Notes: generated by a model not told the origin, from the sequence alone. DNA of 64,000 nucleotides from Conchocele bisecta (GCA_029237695.1 CM055277.1:40644242-40708241); one strand, 5' to 3'; counted from the first letter of the stretch, positions 47,879 to 59,565 are shown. Numbers and translations are program-made.

Positions 47879-48378
47879 NNNNNNNNNNNNNNNNNNNNNN
47901 NNNNNNNNNNNNNNNNNNNNNNNNNNNNNNNNNNNNNNNNNNNNNNNNNNNNNNNNNNNNNNNNNNNNNNNNNNNNNNNNNNNNNNNNNNNNNNNNNNNN
48001 NNNNNNNNNNNNNNNNNNNNNNNNNNNNNNNNNNNNNNNNNNNNNNNNNNNNNNNNNNNNNNNNNNNNNNNNNNNNNNNNNNNNNNNNNNNNNNNNNNNN
48101 NNNNNNNNNNNNNNNNNNNNNNNNNNNNNNNNNNNNNNNNNNNNNNNNNNNNNNNNNNNNNNNNNNNNNNNNNNNNNNNNNNNNNNNNNNNNNNNNNNNN
48201 NNNNNNNNNNNNNNNNNNNNNNNNNNNNNNNNNNNNNNNNNNNNNNNNNNNNNNNNNNNNNNNNNNNNNNNNNNNNNNNNNNNNNNNNNNNNNNNNNNNN
48301 NNNNNNNNNNNNNNNNNNNNNNNNNNNNNNNNNNNNNNNNNNNNNNNNNNNNNNNNNNNNNNNNNNNNNNNNNNNNNN
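47879..48378. other. Assembly gap of 500 N
   Basis: Exactly 500 N follow the satellite; unique sequence begins at 48379. The round number suggests a placeholder, so the true satellite length is unknown. Confidence 0.99.
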
Positions 48379-48935
48379 AAAATGCAATTACGCACAGTTT
48401 TTACTGTTGAACGTGGTGTAGCTATATAGTGCAACCTGTTGCATGTAAAGCGGAAAACGTGCGGCTAGTGCCAATGATTCAAATATTGCGTTGTGCTAGA
48501 GTCGACACACTACTGTCTGTTTCACGAAACCTGCACAAATTTTACGGCCATATAAACAATATAAACAATGCAAAAACAATGTTTAATGGATCAAAGAAAT
48601 TAAGTAACGGAAATGTACTAGTCCTGTAAACCAATGCCCAACAAAACGTGGTGTTTGACGAGTTCAGTAGGCTGTATATAAAAGCATAGGATAATACAGT
48701 GGAAAATCTCTAAACCGGACACCAACAAGTACAAATGACGTAATACAAGCGCAGTGTGATATATTAGTACATTGCGGTATTCTACTATACATGTATATGA
48801 TTGGCAGCCTGCTGATAAGAGCTACCTTATTGTATTCGCAACCAATGAACATGTCATCATATTAACCGTTTCATGACGCAGTCCGAACATAGTACATGTA
48901 TGTACACTGATAGCCTGTTAGTCAGTAAATTATAT
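48379..48935. other. Non-coding stretch with a solo MITE end
   Basis: No supported gene. TACAGTGGAAAATCTCTAAA followed by CCGGACACC at 48695 is a solo end of the 1094-1294 MITE family. Confidence 0.5.
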
Positions 48936-49262
48936 AGAGAATAGTAGGTTAGTGCCGTGAATGGGAACAAATATCTGGCAAGGCTCAAGAATTTCTTTAT
49001 TTCTCATCAGAAGTATATGTTGTGACCACTCATTTGAACCGTCTCGCCGAGACGGTTCAAATGAGTGGTCACAACATATACTTTGGTTCAGAAATAAGGA
49101 TAATAGATAGAGAATAGTAGGTTAGTGCCGTGAATTGGAGAATTGGAAAAAATATCTGGCAAGGCTCAGGAAACGGGATGGGCGAGGCTCTGCCGAGCAC
49201 ATCCCGTTTCCGTGCCGCGCCAGATATTTTTTCCCATTCACGGCACTAACCTACTATTCTAT
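48936..49262. mobile_element. Two adjacent foldback palindromes
   Basis: 49012-49082 is nearly perfect: AGTATATGTTGTGACCACTC against GAGTGGTCACAACATATACT with centre GTCTCGCCGAGAC. 49111-49260 is a second palindrome: AGAATAGTAGGTTAGTGCCG against CGGCACTAACCTACTATTCT with centre GGCGAGGCTCTGCCGAGC. A partial left arm of the second also precedes the first (48940-48990), so the first seems to have inserted in, or duplicated with, the second. Confidence 0.75.
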
Positions 49263-49539
49263 TTATCCCGTCAACACCTACAAATGGCTGTAAAATGCAA
49301 AAATGGTATTGACTGGATATCAAAAATGTTTCACGGCACCGTGTTTCACGGCACATACGCACTGTGTTGACGGGATAAAGTAGATTATACTGATTTTACT
49401 GCAATCAGTGAGAATATGTGCAGAGTGGTCGGGAATCCCAATCATTAGTTGCAATTTTCATAAGGTTCTTTTTGTGAAGCTGTCAAGTGACCATTATTTT
49501 ACTAGTGTAGGATAAACGTTATAATGTGGCGTATGGGGC

Positions 49540-49785
49540 TTATACATGTGTTTTGCGATTAGTGTAGACCCAGATCAGACTGTGCGCACAGTCTGATCAA
49601 GATATACACTGATAGGCATTACATAAATTAAACACCCACCATGCTGCTATCAAGCATTATACATGTATATGGTTTTAATGCTACATGGGTGTGCTATTTG
49701 TCAGGAGCTACACTGGTCACAAATGCCATAAGCCCTATTTCTCCAGTCACAACCAAATATTAATTATCGTAATTATAAAACTGAC
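49540..49785 (+). mobile_element. MITE whose inverted end matches the satellite monomer
   Basis: The left end has ATGGGGCTTATACATGTG and TTAGTGTAGACCCAGATCAG; the right end has GAGCTACACTGGTCACAAAT then GCCATAAGCCCTATTTCTCC and AGTCAC. That right end reads the same as the conserved part of the satellite unit (GCCATAAG.CCCATTTCTCC, AGTCAC). The related copy is at 54529-54785. Confidence 0.65.
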
Positions 49786-50114
49786 TTAATTTATTTTGCA
49801 ATGTGTGTTAAAATATATATATATGAGCCGCGTCGTGCGAAAAGGTGCCTTATGGCGAAAATGACGATATCGAGTAAATGACGTCGGAAACGTCGCTTCC
49901 ATTTATGCTTTTGACATAGCTGACGTCGTTGTTAACGCTGATAATGAAACACGGATACATGTACTATCGTATGCTAGTCGATGTACCAGAATGTCAGATT
50001 GCATTTAGTGAATACAATTTTGTACTTGGTAAACCCTTACATGTATCAGTAACGAAGGAATTGTATTACACACGATGTGGTAACCGATGTGACTCATCAA
50101 AACTGTGAACATGT

Positions 50115-50279
50115 ATTATAGGAATGAATGGCCTTTTTGTGGAATTTATCGGGGTATAAACTTGGAAAAGTCGCGGGAATACTGGACGAAGGCCGGAAGG
50201 CCTCGTCCAGTATTCCCGCGACTTTTCCAAGTTTATATCCCCGAAAAATTCCACAAAAAGGCCATTCATTCCTTATAAT
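50115..50279. mobile_element. Foldback palindrome, ~165 bases
   Basis: GGAATGAATGGCCTTTTTGT pairs with ACAAAAAGGCCATTCATTCC; pairing continues through ATACTGGACGAGGC-type inner arms to the centre GAAGGCCGGAAGGCCTCG. Nearly perfect, so young. ORFs on both strands here mirror each other and are not genes. Confidence 0.85.
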
Positions 50280-51079
50280 TCCAGCATTTGAAATAAATTC
50301 ATCAAGAAAATGTGTTTATTTTCCGTTTTCTTAAGAATTATTTTAACTGCGCCTCACGGTTACGGAAAGTAGTTCGGCATGGGAGTTTACTGGGATATAA
50401 ATGTTGGACAGAGACTTGATACGGACCAATCAAATGTTAGGGAATTGTGTAAATATTTTTGTGCTGGAATTATCATGTGATAGAGGAAAGGTGGAATCCC
50501 TAAAACATTTGTGGAACCCTCATATATTAGTTCAATCGGGTCTTATACTAACGTACGGACCATATGCTGTTAAAAAACATTGACGTTATTGTTGCATAAT
50601 GTGTATGTAGCTACACGGCACACTCTTTTGTAAAGGCAAAGTTGTAAACGCTGCTCGCCCACCACTCTAAAACCAAGCAGGCAACACAAATCACATTACA
50701 AACCGACTGTGTAAACTTCGTCCGTATCCACGTACAATCTCTGTGTCGTGATTATCGTGAAATAATACACGAGTGATTGGGTGATTGTGTTAAACAAACA
50801 AGTGAGCGTAGCGAAACGAGTTTGTGTAGCAGTACGATCCAAGCACGAGGACATTATTTCAAGATAATCAGCTCACCTTGTTAAATTAACATTTTCTTAC
50901 ATTTCACACATTATTCTTTATAAAAACAAGGGACGTCGTTATCACTTTGAAGCTAATACCCTCGCTGGCATCCTTGATATTAATGTTTGCCTTACAAATA
51001 AGGTGAGCATACGTCCTCAATGACCTTGACATTGGGCGGTCGGAAGTGGGTCGTATGCAAAACAAGTCACCATCCCGAG

Positions 51080-51173
51080 TAGTTGCGAACGGTAACTCTT
51101 GCAATGTACTTCCGTACCGTCCGTGGCTATGGACGGCAAGGGAGTAGATGGCAAGAGTTACAGTTCGCAACTA
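51080..51173. mobile_element. Short foldback MITE of the TAGTTGCGAA family
   Basis: Ends TAGTTGCGAACGGTAACTC and GAGTTACAGTTCGCAACTA with inner arms TACCGTCCGTGGC / GCTATGGACGG. Same family as 13180-13274. Confidence 0.8.
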
Positions 51174-51184
51174 CATCCCTACTG

Positions 51185-51880
51185 CATGTTCCACGTTTTG
51201 CTGCCGACAAACGTTTGGCTATTAAACACATTGAAACATATTTTAAAGTAAGTACTTTTTCATCAATAACAAAATGTCACTGTCCAAAATAATTTATATA
51301 ATGAAATTCCATCAAAGATTGATTTTATTGCGATATTTCCTATGGGAATTTAACATGGTGGAGAAAAAAGAAGAGAAAAAGACTAGGAGGATCAAAAAAC
51401 GAAAACATTTGGAAATTGACTCCGAAACCTGGTGTAAAGCTTGGAAATGATGCAAATAAGAAAACAAAAGTTAGATTTTGAAAATCGGCCCACAAATAAA
51501 ATATTACTGAAGAAAATATATTTCAATTCCCGTAGAAAAATTGTTGTTTCGCAATTATATCAACATTTGATGGAATTTCACTAAATAATTGTCTTGGGGG
51601 AGGGTGGCGTTTTTGTTATTGGTGAAAAAGTACTTACAATTAAATAGTATTTAGATTTAATGTGTTTAATAACCAAATGTTCTTCGGCAGCAAAATGTGG
51701 AACAGACAGTAGACACAAATTGTGGCCAAATATGAATTCAACGTCGGTGAAGCGGTTCAAAAGTTATTGAAAAATGAAATGCGTTACTAACTCAGGCACG
51801 TACGTACGCACGTACGTATGTACGTAAATGGACTAACGCTATATCCCCTATTGCCTATCGGTGAGGGGATAACAAAGCGA
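51185..51880. mobile_element. Larger inverted-repeat element beside the foldback
   Basis: 51188-51330 (GTTCCACGTTTTGCTGCCGA, AAGTAAGTACTTTTTCA) pairs with 51570-51705 (TGAAAAAGTACTTAC, CGGCAGCAAAATGTGGAAC). After the right arm comes a CGTACGTA tract and GGACTAACGCTATATCCCC, shared with 11385 and 16264. No transposase is visible in the ~200-base centre. Confidence 0.6.
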
Positions 51881-53247
51881 AGCAAGCGTAAAATATGGCT
51901 AAGAGTTATGCCTATTAGTTTCTGGAGGCGGGCCGTACTGACTGCGACTGTCTTTCTATTCAGTGGCTGTGTCCGAGACCTTTGCTGGTCGCGTTAAATG
52001 CTGAACGATGGTTTACTGTAATTATACTTATAGTAACATAATAGCCAACTCGGGAATTAGTCAGCTACACATACCACAGGTGGGGATAATACATGTGTAA
52101 TATTCTACACATACTTTATATTGCATAGGGAAACGCTCCACCCAACCTGGGGAATGAGAGAGAAAGTTAATTCCGAGAGGAGGGAATTAGACCGTCATTT
52201 TATTAACCCATCGCGTAGCAAGGGGTGCAAAGATTGTCTGTCCGTATATCCGTCAAGTTTTACATTCTGCTATAACGTCTTTACCATATACTATGAGCGA
52301 TTGACGTGAAGCTTCATATGCATGCGTATCATCATCCATGTTTTCATTTCCCATTCCACACATGCTTCCCCCATGCCCAATGTCAAGGTTACATAACTTG
52401 GAAATTTCACATTCAGTAGATGCAGGCGCGTTTCTCCATTCTCCATTCACCGTACGATAGGTGTGGAGAATCACTTTTGAAAGCGTCGTTAACATATGCT
52501 GCCGATCATAACTGTACGTCGGTCGATATTGATATTAATATAAACTATTTCCGTAGTTTTCAATGCGCATCTGACATGTAACGGTATATCTTCCATCTGA
52601 ATGTTTTCACATCATACATGCACATGTATATGTTCAGTTCTCTATTGCTTCACATGTTGGCCTCAGCGTGGTACAGGTATGTTATATGCTACATGTATTA
52701 TACATGGCGTAATTAATGTGACGTCGGAAAAAAGTTGCGAAGTTGCCACAATAATGAGCGACGTGGCGTTCAAACAGTATTCAGTGTATGTGCTAAAATT
52801 TGACTAAATCGGCCAATTTACATCGGAATTGCATAAAACAAACATCAGTATGCTCAGAAATGAGTTCTGCATCGGAAAACGTCAACAAGTAAAAATGTTA
52901 AAATGTTGCCATAAGGTACCTTTTTACACGACGCGCCTCATATTAGATCTATATATAAACATTATTTAAATAATTTATAGGTTCAATGAAATACGAATAT
53001 TGTTTTTTGTTCATTAACCCGACTTTACTGAATTACAATGCCAGTCTTATTATGAACTACACTGTTTGCCAATGAGACACTTAATAGTATTTCCTGCAGT
53101 CCGTAAAAGAATATATGTCTGAACTGAGTGTGTCGTTACTATGTTCACTGTGAGACTGAGCGGGGACACCAGCTGATCAGGATCTACGCAGGACACAACG
53201 GCAAACATGTAAACTATATCTTTTATGAGATCACTGTCTTAACAAAT
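51881..53247. other. Non-coding stretch
   Basis: No gene is supported. TCCGTATATCCGTCAAG near 52240 and ATGCCCAATGTCAAGGT near 52373 recall the flanks of Helitron-like repeats. Confidence 0.45.
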
Positions 53248-53820
53248 CTAGATGGCCATGGCCTGCATGTCGCGCCTTGTGGCGAGGCATGGACACTGAA
53301 AAAAGAGATATAGTATAACGAAAAACTTTAACCAAGAAACTTAACCAAAAAACTTAACCAAAAACTTTAACCGGACACACGTACGTACATGTACATACGT
53401 ACGTACGCCAAAGTGCCGACTATATCGCGCTTTCCGCAAGCGGGCGCGACAAAAAACTTTAACCGGACACACGTACGTACGCCAAAGTGCCAACTCTATC
53501 GCGCTTTCCGCAAGCGGGAGCGACAAAAAGTAATTTGACCTTGACATTGGGCACAGGATATAGTATAAAACATATATCAAAAAACTTAACCAAAAAAGTT
53601 AACCAAAAACTTTAACCAAAAAACTTAACCAAAAAACTTAACCAAAAACTTTAACCAAAAAACTTAACCAAAAAACTTAACCCAAAACTTTAACCAAAAA
53701 ACTTAACCGAAAAACTTAACCAAAAACTTTAACCGGACACACGTACGTACGTACGTACGTACGTACGCCAAAGTGCCGACTATATCCCGCTTTCCGCAAG
53801 CGGGCGCGACAAAAATTAAC
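53248..53820 (-). mobile_element. Second Helitron-like family, copy 2
   Basis: Starts CTAGATGGCCATGGCCTGCA and TGTCGCGCCTTGTGGCGAGG like 25870. It has three copies of ACACACGTACGTAC...GCCAAAGTGCC and GCGCTTTCCGCAAGCGGG. The core is an AAAAACTTAACC minisatellite. Confidence 0.5.
53330..53740. repeat. AAAAACTT(T)AACC minisatellite
   Basis: About twenty units of 12-13 bases, AACCAAAAACTT(T), are interrupted by the GCAAGCGGG blocks. Spacing alternates between one and two AACTTAACC units per AACTTTAACC unit. Confidence 0.8.
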
Positions 53821-54528
53821 AATTTGAACCTATCCACTATCTTCATTAAAATGTCATGGTGCAAAAACACATGTAACACCGTGTCAACCCCACGAACAAC
53901 CCAAACCACCCCACACAAGTGCACCCGTACTCCTACCAAATATCTACATACTCTTCTTTTAAATTAGCCACCACACATTATTCTCCCCAGATATCTACAA
54001 CAATCACATGTTATAGTAGTTAACACATGCCCACATCAAAATACTAGCAAGACATAAACTATTCATTTCGGGAACACTGTTCAAAGCATATGCAAACTTA
54101 TTTCTTTTCTCAAAAAGTTGTCACAAACGAAATGTTCCACACCAGTACCATTTAATTAACTCACTGTTCTGTCCTTATATATCAACCTAGACATTACTAC
54201 ACCTACATACATGTACAAGGTGTAATACTATATTATCACTATTTGATTATCATAGAGTTAACCGCCCGCTCCAATGAATGGAAACTATGCGCCCTCTGTT
54301 GTCAGATAATTTTGTTTGTAAAACACAGTCATTGTTTATGTACGTATGTCATGTATTTATGCTTGCACATGATTGTGTATATGTGTGGATATTATGTATA
54401 TGTTTGTATACATGTTTGTGATTGGATTTGTTTATGGGAAGATGCCACTCGTTCCGCCACGCTATATCCACATACAAATCAAATAACCTATACATATTTT
54501 GTTTCCACGCCGTGTAGTAACGTATAAT
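53821..54528. other. Non-coding stretch
   Basis: TG-rich and AC-rich low-complexity patches. The 94-codon frame at 54243-54527 is Cys/Tyr/Val-rich because of TATG/TGTA repeats and is not believed. Confidence 0.5.
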
Positions 54529-54785
54529 TATGGCTGTGACTGGAGGAATGGGGCTCATGGGTTTTGTGACCAGTGTAGATTCAGATTCAGATCATCCTGT
54601 GCATCCGCACAGTCTGGTCAGGATATGATATATTCGCCATTCCAGCAATGAAACACCCGTCATGCTTCTAACAAGCAATATAAATCCTGATCAGGTTACT
54701 GGAGTGTGACATTGATCAGGAGCTGCACTGCTCACAAATCACAAAACCCCATTTTCCCAGTCACAGCCAAATATTAAGACATCAC
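54529..54785 (+). mobile_element. MITE with satellite-like inverted ends
   Basis: The left end GGCTGTGACTGGAGGAATGG, GGCTCATGG and GTGACCAGTGTAG has its complement on the right: CTGCACTGCTCACAAATCAC, AAAACCCCATTTTCCCAGTC, ACAGCC. The body has CTGTGCATCCGCACAGTCTG and a CCTGATCAGG repeat. The left end reads like the reversed satellite monomer (GACTAGAGGAATGGGGCTTATGG). Confidence 0.7.
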
Positions 54786-57290
54786 CATTGCATACGTCGT
54801 GTAGAGAGGAAATTAAGGTTTTTAATTTCGTATTTAAGGGACGTAGAAACGAAACATTTACTGTTCATCCCTATGAGATGAAGAGACAAAATAAATGTTT
54901 AGTGCTTTCATAAACTTAACGTTGGGGGAAACTTGTTATAACTTCTGTTTCCTTACACCAAACGTTCTGATATTTCACACATACCTCTAATGATCCTCTA
55001 TCATGCTGTGTCAAATCCATGACGCTCAGCCCCACGCTATCCATTAGGTCAGTGTCACAGACTTTGTGCTTTCATAAACGTAACGGTGGGGGCAGTTTAT
55101 TATAATTTCTGTTTTCTTAACATTGTGGCAAATTTCTTTTAATCTCTGTTTCCTTTCACACAGCTTCTTGATATTCGTTAAACTAAATAACGATCACGCG
55201 CGCTTCGTTGTCTTCTGACAACTCTTGTTACCAACTATATTGATACGCATTTGAGATGATGCGCCAGAGGCGATGCAGGTAACTGCACTCTAGACATACA
55301 TTCTGACATATGCATCGATTATAATGAAATAATAAACAAGTTATCGGCTTAACGGGAGTAAACCGTCATTTTCCTTTTTCCCTCTCAGTATAATTTACAT
55401 AATTATATATATGCTTTTCGGTAACATTTGGGAATATTATTTATATTCTGCATAATAACACACTGAAATTACCCTGCGAGTTTTGGAACCGGTACGACGG
55501 TTCTTATGCCCATTGCATCAACCACTTGCTACCGCAGTTCACACAATCAATTTGCGAGACATGATACACTAGCATCAACAGTATTTCTGCAAAACGCGGC
55601 ATGTTTATACTTTCCTGTAAGAATTTGCATACGTGTGTCACATAAATCGTGTCAACACGTAGCAGGGTTCCCGAATTGCGCGATGGCATATCCGTGCGAG
55701 TAATTAAAACAGGCTATTAAAATGCTGTAATATGTCAACACAAGCGATTCAGCCTGGCTTGACATCTTGGTACTTATTGGTATTTGGCGGCCATTTTGAA
55801 TTCTCAATTTCCTCAAGGGTGCCAATATGGCACCCTTGAGATCCTCAATAAGTATATGTCATACAATAATAATATGCAAAATTTCGTGTGGACGGTAATT
55901 TTGACTTTAGCTACTTTCTTCCAGACTATATACACATTAATGTGTGATAAGATGGAGTAAAACAATGTTAGCTGATATTTGTTCTCTTACTTATTGATGC
56001 TTTTAGGTATATTTAATGTATGTATATACCTTAGTTCGTTACTTCAACCTGTGTGTCCGGCGGCTCTATTCAGAGATCATCAGGCAATATAAAAGTAATG
56101 TACTGCACCCGCACTTAAACAGTAATGTCAGATTATTATTTATTTGAATAGATTTGCAGATAAATCGTTAATTATTGTTTGTTAACACTATTTACAAGAA
56201 CTTTTATTAACAAAATGAGACACACACACCGCCGTATTTCCCCCCAAAAGTCCGATGATATTCAATAAATTAACTTTACATGGCCTCACAAGTCGACATT
56301 ATGGCCGCAAGGATTCTTCGACCAAACTGGTGCGATACCTCTGGTGACAGTTCAGTTAACTATTGTTTAACACGACAGTAGGACGAAACATTGACTATGA
56401 TGTAAATACAAATTAAATAATTCAGACTGTGTGCTTTATTCTTTAGTTTACATGTAAAATTCAGTAACGAAACATTACAAATTCGACACTCATAGTGGAA
56501 GTTTTAAATGTAGAAATAGTTGACATTCCATCTCTACGACTAGGTACATGTAGCTCCAAAGTAGCTAACCTAGTAAAAACAATAGTCAAATCGTCCGCTA
56601 TTTGTTCAAATCGTCCGCTATTATCTTTTTATATATGCATAGTATTATTATAATTATAGTGTATCAAGGCAGCGTGACTGACACAATGGACGGACGGACG
56701 GACTCCCACAGATATACGTGCACATATTTTGACTTGTGAGTTGCAAAAAGTACAAATTCACACTTGTGAGTTTCATCTTCAGAACGGCTGACAGTATTTA
56801 AATATTTGCGAGTTGCAAGTATTCAGTAGTTTAAATAAATGATTCATTGCTTTGTTGCACGAAACTAAATCCTCGCATGGCATACATCCGCACAATATGA
56901 ACACAACTCCTCGGTAACCTTGTTTGTTTGTTGGTTTAATGGCGTTTAATGGTATCAACATTCATTTAAGACCGGGTCCTCCCCCAAACATAATAGGATT
57001 AGCACTAATCTCAGTACTCTTATGACGGGTATAACCTGATTTATCAACTCTCACGTACAGGAAAGGAAACAATGCACGTGAGTTCAAACAGGATAGACAG
57101 GGATGTCGTTAAGGATGAACCCCGTCCATAAATTTCCCTTCACCTGCTCATAACCGCCACCAACATCGGCGACCTGGTCTTGGTTGTTCGGAGGGGTACA
57201 TGTGCAAGATATTACCATTCTTACAGTATTTTCAAACATGTTATTTGGAAAACAAAAATTAAACGCGCAAGGTAGGCATATTTTGTACAG
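54786..57290. other. Non-coding stretch with a small duplication and hairpin
   Basis: No supported gene. TTTCATAAACTTAACG.TGGGGG at 54907 and 55071 is a diverged direct duplication with the following TTCTGTTTCCTT. A perfect 29-base hairpin, CTCAAGGGTGCC / GGCACCCTTGAG, is at 55812-55840, within looser arms (55762-55865). GGAC microsatellite at 56689-56702. AAATCGTCCGCTATT is repeated at 56588 and 56608. Confidence 0.5.
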
Positions 57291-57725
57291 TATTAAAGTT
57301 GGAGTCCCATCTGTTAGTGTTAGGCACAACATGTTCTTTATAGGAATTGAATAAGTGTGTACTTGTGTAACTATTACCAGTTCTAACAATTACGAGTACC
57401 CGCTATACAGATATAATCACTTAGTAATATTTAATTTACTGATAGAGACGCGCGGTTGTATCAGGCTATTTTATCGACATATTAAAAAGTATAATCACCT
57501 GATCATTGCACATCAACAAATAAATAGAAGGAATAAATAGTTGTTTTCGCCCCTGATATCAAAGTGACAATTCAGGTTTGATATAATAAGTTCAATTAAC
57601 ACGGTCCGGTAAAGGCAAATTAATGTTTATTCTGCCCGAAAAAAAAGCCATATCTAAAGAATGGACAAATACAATAATTATGTCTCCCTATATTGCATCC
57701 TGGGATATGGAAGTCCAGGTTTAAA
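57291..57725 (-). mobile_element. TTAA-type MITE, reversed fourth copy
   Basis: Shows CATTAAAG-type left end with GGCACAACATGTTCTTTATA, then TACAGATATAATCACTTAGT, CGCCCCTGATATCA and ATGTCTCCCTATATTGCATC: the reverse of the family order. It shares its far end with 22318-22812. Confidence 0.65.
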
Positions 57726-59099
57726 CCAGAAAACGCCGCTGCATTGTGCAGGCTCTTGTCCGTACAGTAGCGCTTTTCTGCTGGTTACATATTTGTATAT
57801 ATATAATATTCGTATAAGTATCGCATACTTATAATGTTGGTGCATTGCATACATAAAGAGTATATCGTATTATCGTATACTATTGGTACGGTTGCACCAT
57901 ATCCAGGGGCGTAACAAACACTTATTTTGTATCGGTGCAACATGTATGTTTGGAGACGATGTAAGCAACTAAGTACAGTTATTATGGATATATCTTAATT
58001 TTTTATAAATCATCAACATCTTGCTGCTACGTGCAAATTATATTTATTGATATCAGGATATAACAATTGAGGTGTTACAGTTACATGCCTCACTGTGCAT
58101 GAGCTCTTCATGTAGTTAGCGATGTGGCCATATATAGTATCTAGACTCGATTCATGTGGCCGCGGGCCAGACAATACGGGTTATATTGTACCCAGCCACA
58201 GAGAGTCAAGCCGGTGATTGCATCGTCACCCGATTTATCAAGGGCATATTGTATAGTGTCTTCCTTATTCTCCTACTTTTGCTAGTTTGGGGCTAGTTTC
58301 AATGTAGGAGAATCAATAATTTTGTACAGGTAATCTTGTTGTTATAAGCATAGCCTTGGGGAAATTTAGAAAATGCTCTGTTTCAACTTTGCATTGTGAA
58401 TTATGAAGGAAAATAGTGAAATATTGATATAATCAGCATTCATTTCTTAATTTTCTTACGTCTTATCTGCAATTCATTATTGTCCTTATTGTTCATTTCT
58501 TCATTAAAGGTACATGCCCACGCAGTATGTTTGTACTGACACGGAAATCGGTTCTTCTCAGAAACGGCATAAGTATGTGTGGCACTCCCGTGACCACAAA
58601 TGCAGTTCATGAAGACCCTTTGCTGTGCCATATTTCATCACTTTGAGCCATTGTTGTTGTTGTTGTAACCATGTGATCATGCACCTTGTAGATCGAATGT
58701 TTCTAAAGCATGGATATTCCTCGGTGGCATACTGGACTCTAATTGGAAAGACTCTCACAAACTTGTCGACGGAATTTTACACGGACGGTCGGACGAACCA
58801 TCAACAGCAACGCAATATGCCCCATTGGAATCGCATATGGGGCATAATAACCAGCGGAATTATTGCCCGTAAATATGTAGCCATATCACGATGCGTGTGA
58901 TTTTGTTTATCAGTAAATAAAAGCTTGAACGCATGCTTTGAACGGACACAGAGAAACAGACATTGGTGCACACACTAACGCACATATAGCCGTCACTGTG
59001 ATCACCAGGAGAGCTTTCTATAAATACAACAAAACAATGTGCCATGTTTTCATGAAATCGGATACTCTATGTGCTGTGGACAGGTGCCCAGCAGTATTG
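57726..59099. other. Non-coding stretch
   Basis: No supported gene. 58503-58540 (TAAAGGTACATGCCCACGCA) is a short TTAA-MITE end. A TTG trinucleotide run is at 58650-58664. Confidence 0.5.
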
Positions 59100-59375
59100 C
59101 TACGCTCTATTGTACGATACTATGATAGCGATAGTACCATAATACTACGATGACAACAGTACGAAGCTGCGATAACGATGGTACGATACTACGATGACGA
59201 TACTACGATATAATATCGTAGTATCGTCATCGTGATATCGCGTCATCGTCATCGTGATATCGCGTCATCGTGATCGCAATATCGTGCTATCGTCATCGTG
59301 GCATCGCAATATTGTCATCGTAGTATCGTATTATCGTCATCGTAGCGCCGTGCTATCGTCATCGTAGTAGAACAC
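59100..59375. repeat. ATCGTCATCGTGATATCG-type tandem repeat
   Basis: Irregular units built from CGTCATCGT, AGTATCGT and GATATCGCG. The left part (59105-59210) runs as the complement (ACGATGACGATACTACGAT), so the array turns over near 59212 at GATATAATATC. It can form long hairpins. Confidence 0.8.
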
Positions 59376-59429
59376 CGTGTATTCATACTAATGTTTAGAG
59401 GTCCACCACCACTAAATATTTTTCCTATA

Positions 59430-59565
59430 TAAACTAATCAATGACCACACATTTTACTATTCTCTGCTACTTTCATTTTTCGTCTGGTTGTTGTGGGACC
59501 TATTTTCCCATAACCTGCAGCCATTCTGCTCTGGATATTCACTAATTAAAATATAGGTTTAATTA
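59430..59565 (+). repeat. Fragment of the 21955-22290 dispersed repeat
   Basis: TGCTACTTTCATTTTTCGTC, TGTGGGACCTA and CCTGCAGCCATTCTG correspond to blocks at 43860-43935. Confidence 0.55.

Larger units (their letters stand above)
49822..52942. mobile_element. 3.1-kb interval with 35-base inverted ends
   Basis: 49822-49856 (TATGAGCCGCGTCGTGCGAA ...) and 52908-52942 are inverted repeats with about four mismatches. The interior contains foldbacks at 50115 and 51080 but no transposase. Either this is a large non-autonomous transposon with nested insertions, or two solo copies of a common end happen to face each other. Confidence 0.4.

Noticed and set aside
47785..48434. Three frames of about 190-200 codons spanning the N gap
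   Set aside because: They consist almost wholly of unknown residues from the 500 N.
50066..50334. Two opposed frames of 67-68 codons
   Set aside because: Both come from the near-perfect palindrome 50115-50279 and mirror each other.
52253..52495. 80-codon minus-strand frame
   Set aside because: Sequence resembles flanks of Helitron-like repeats (TGTCAAGGT, CCGTCAAG), and no homologous protein is recognised.
54243..54527. 94-codon Cys/Tyr-rich frame
   Set aside because: Generated by TATG/TGTA low-complexity DNA; no domain or signal beyond composition.
57084..57389. 101-codon frame on the minus strand (EQVKGNLWTGFILNDIPVYPV end)
   Set aside because: Its first ~30 codons lie in the reversed MITE at 57291-57725, and no splice acceptor or homology supports the rest.
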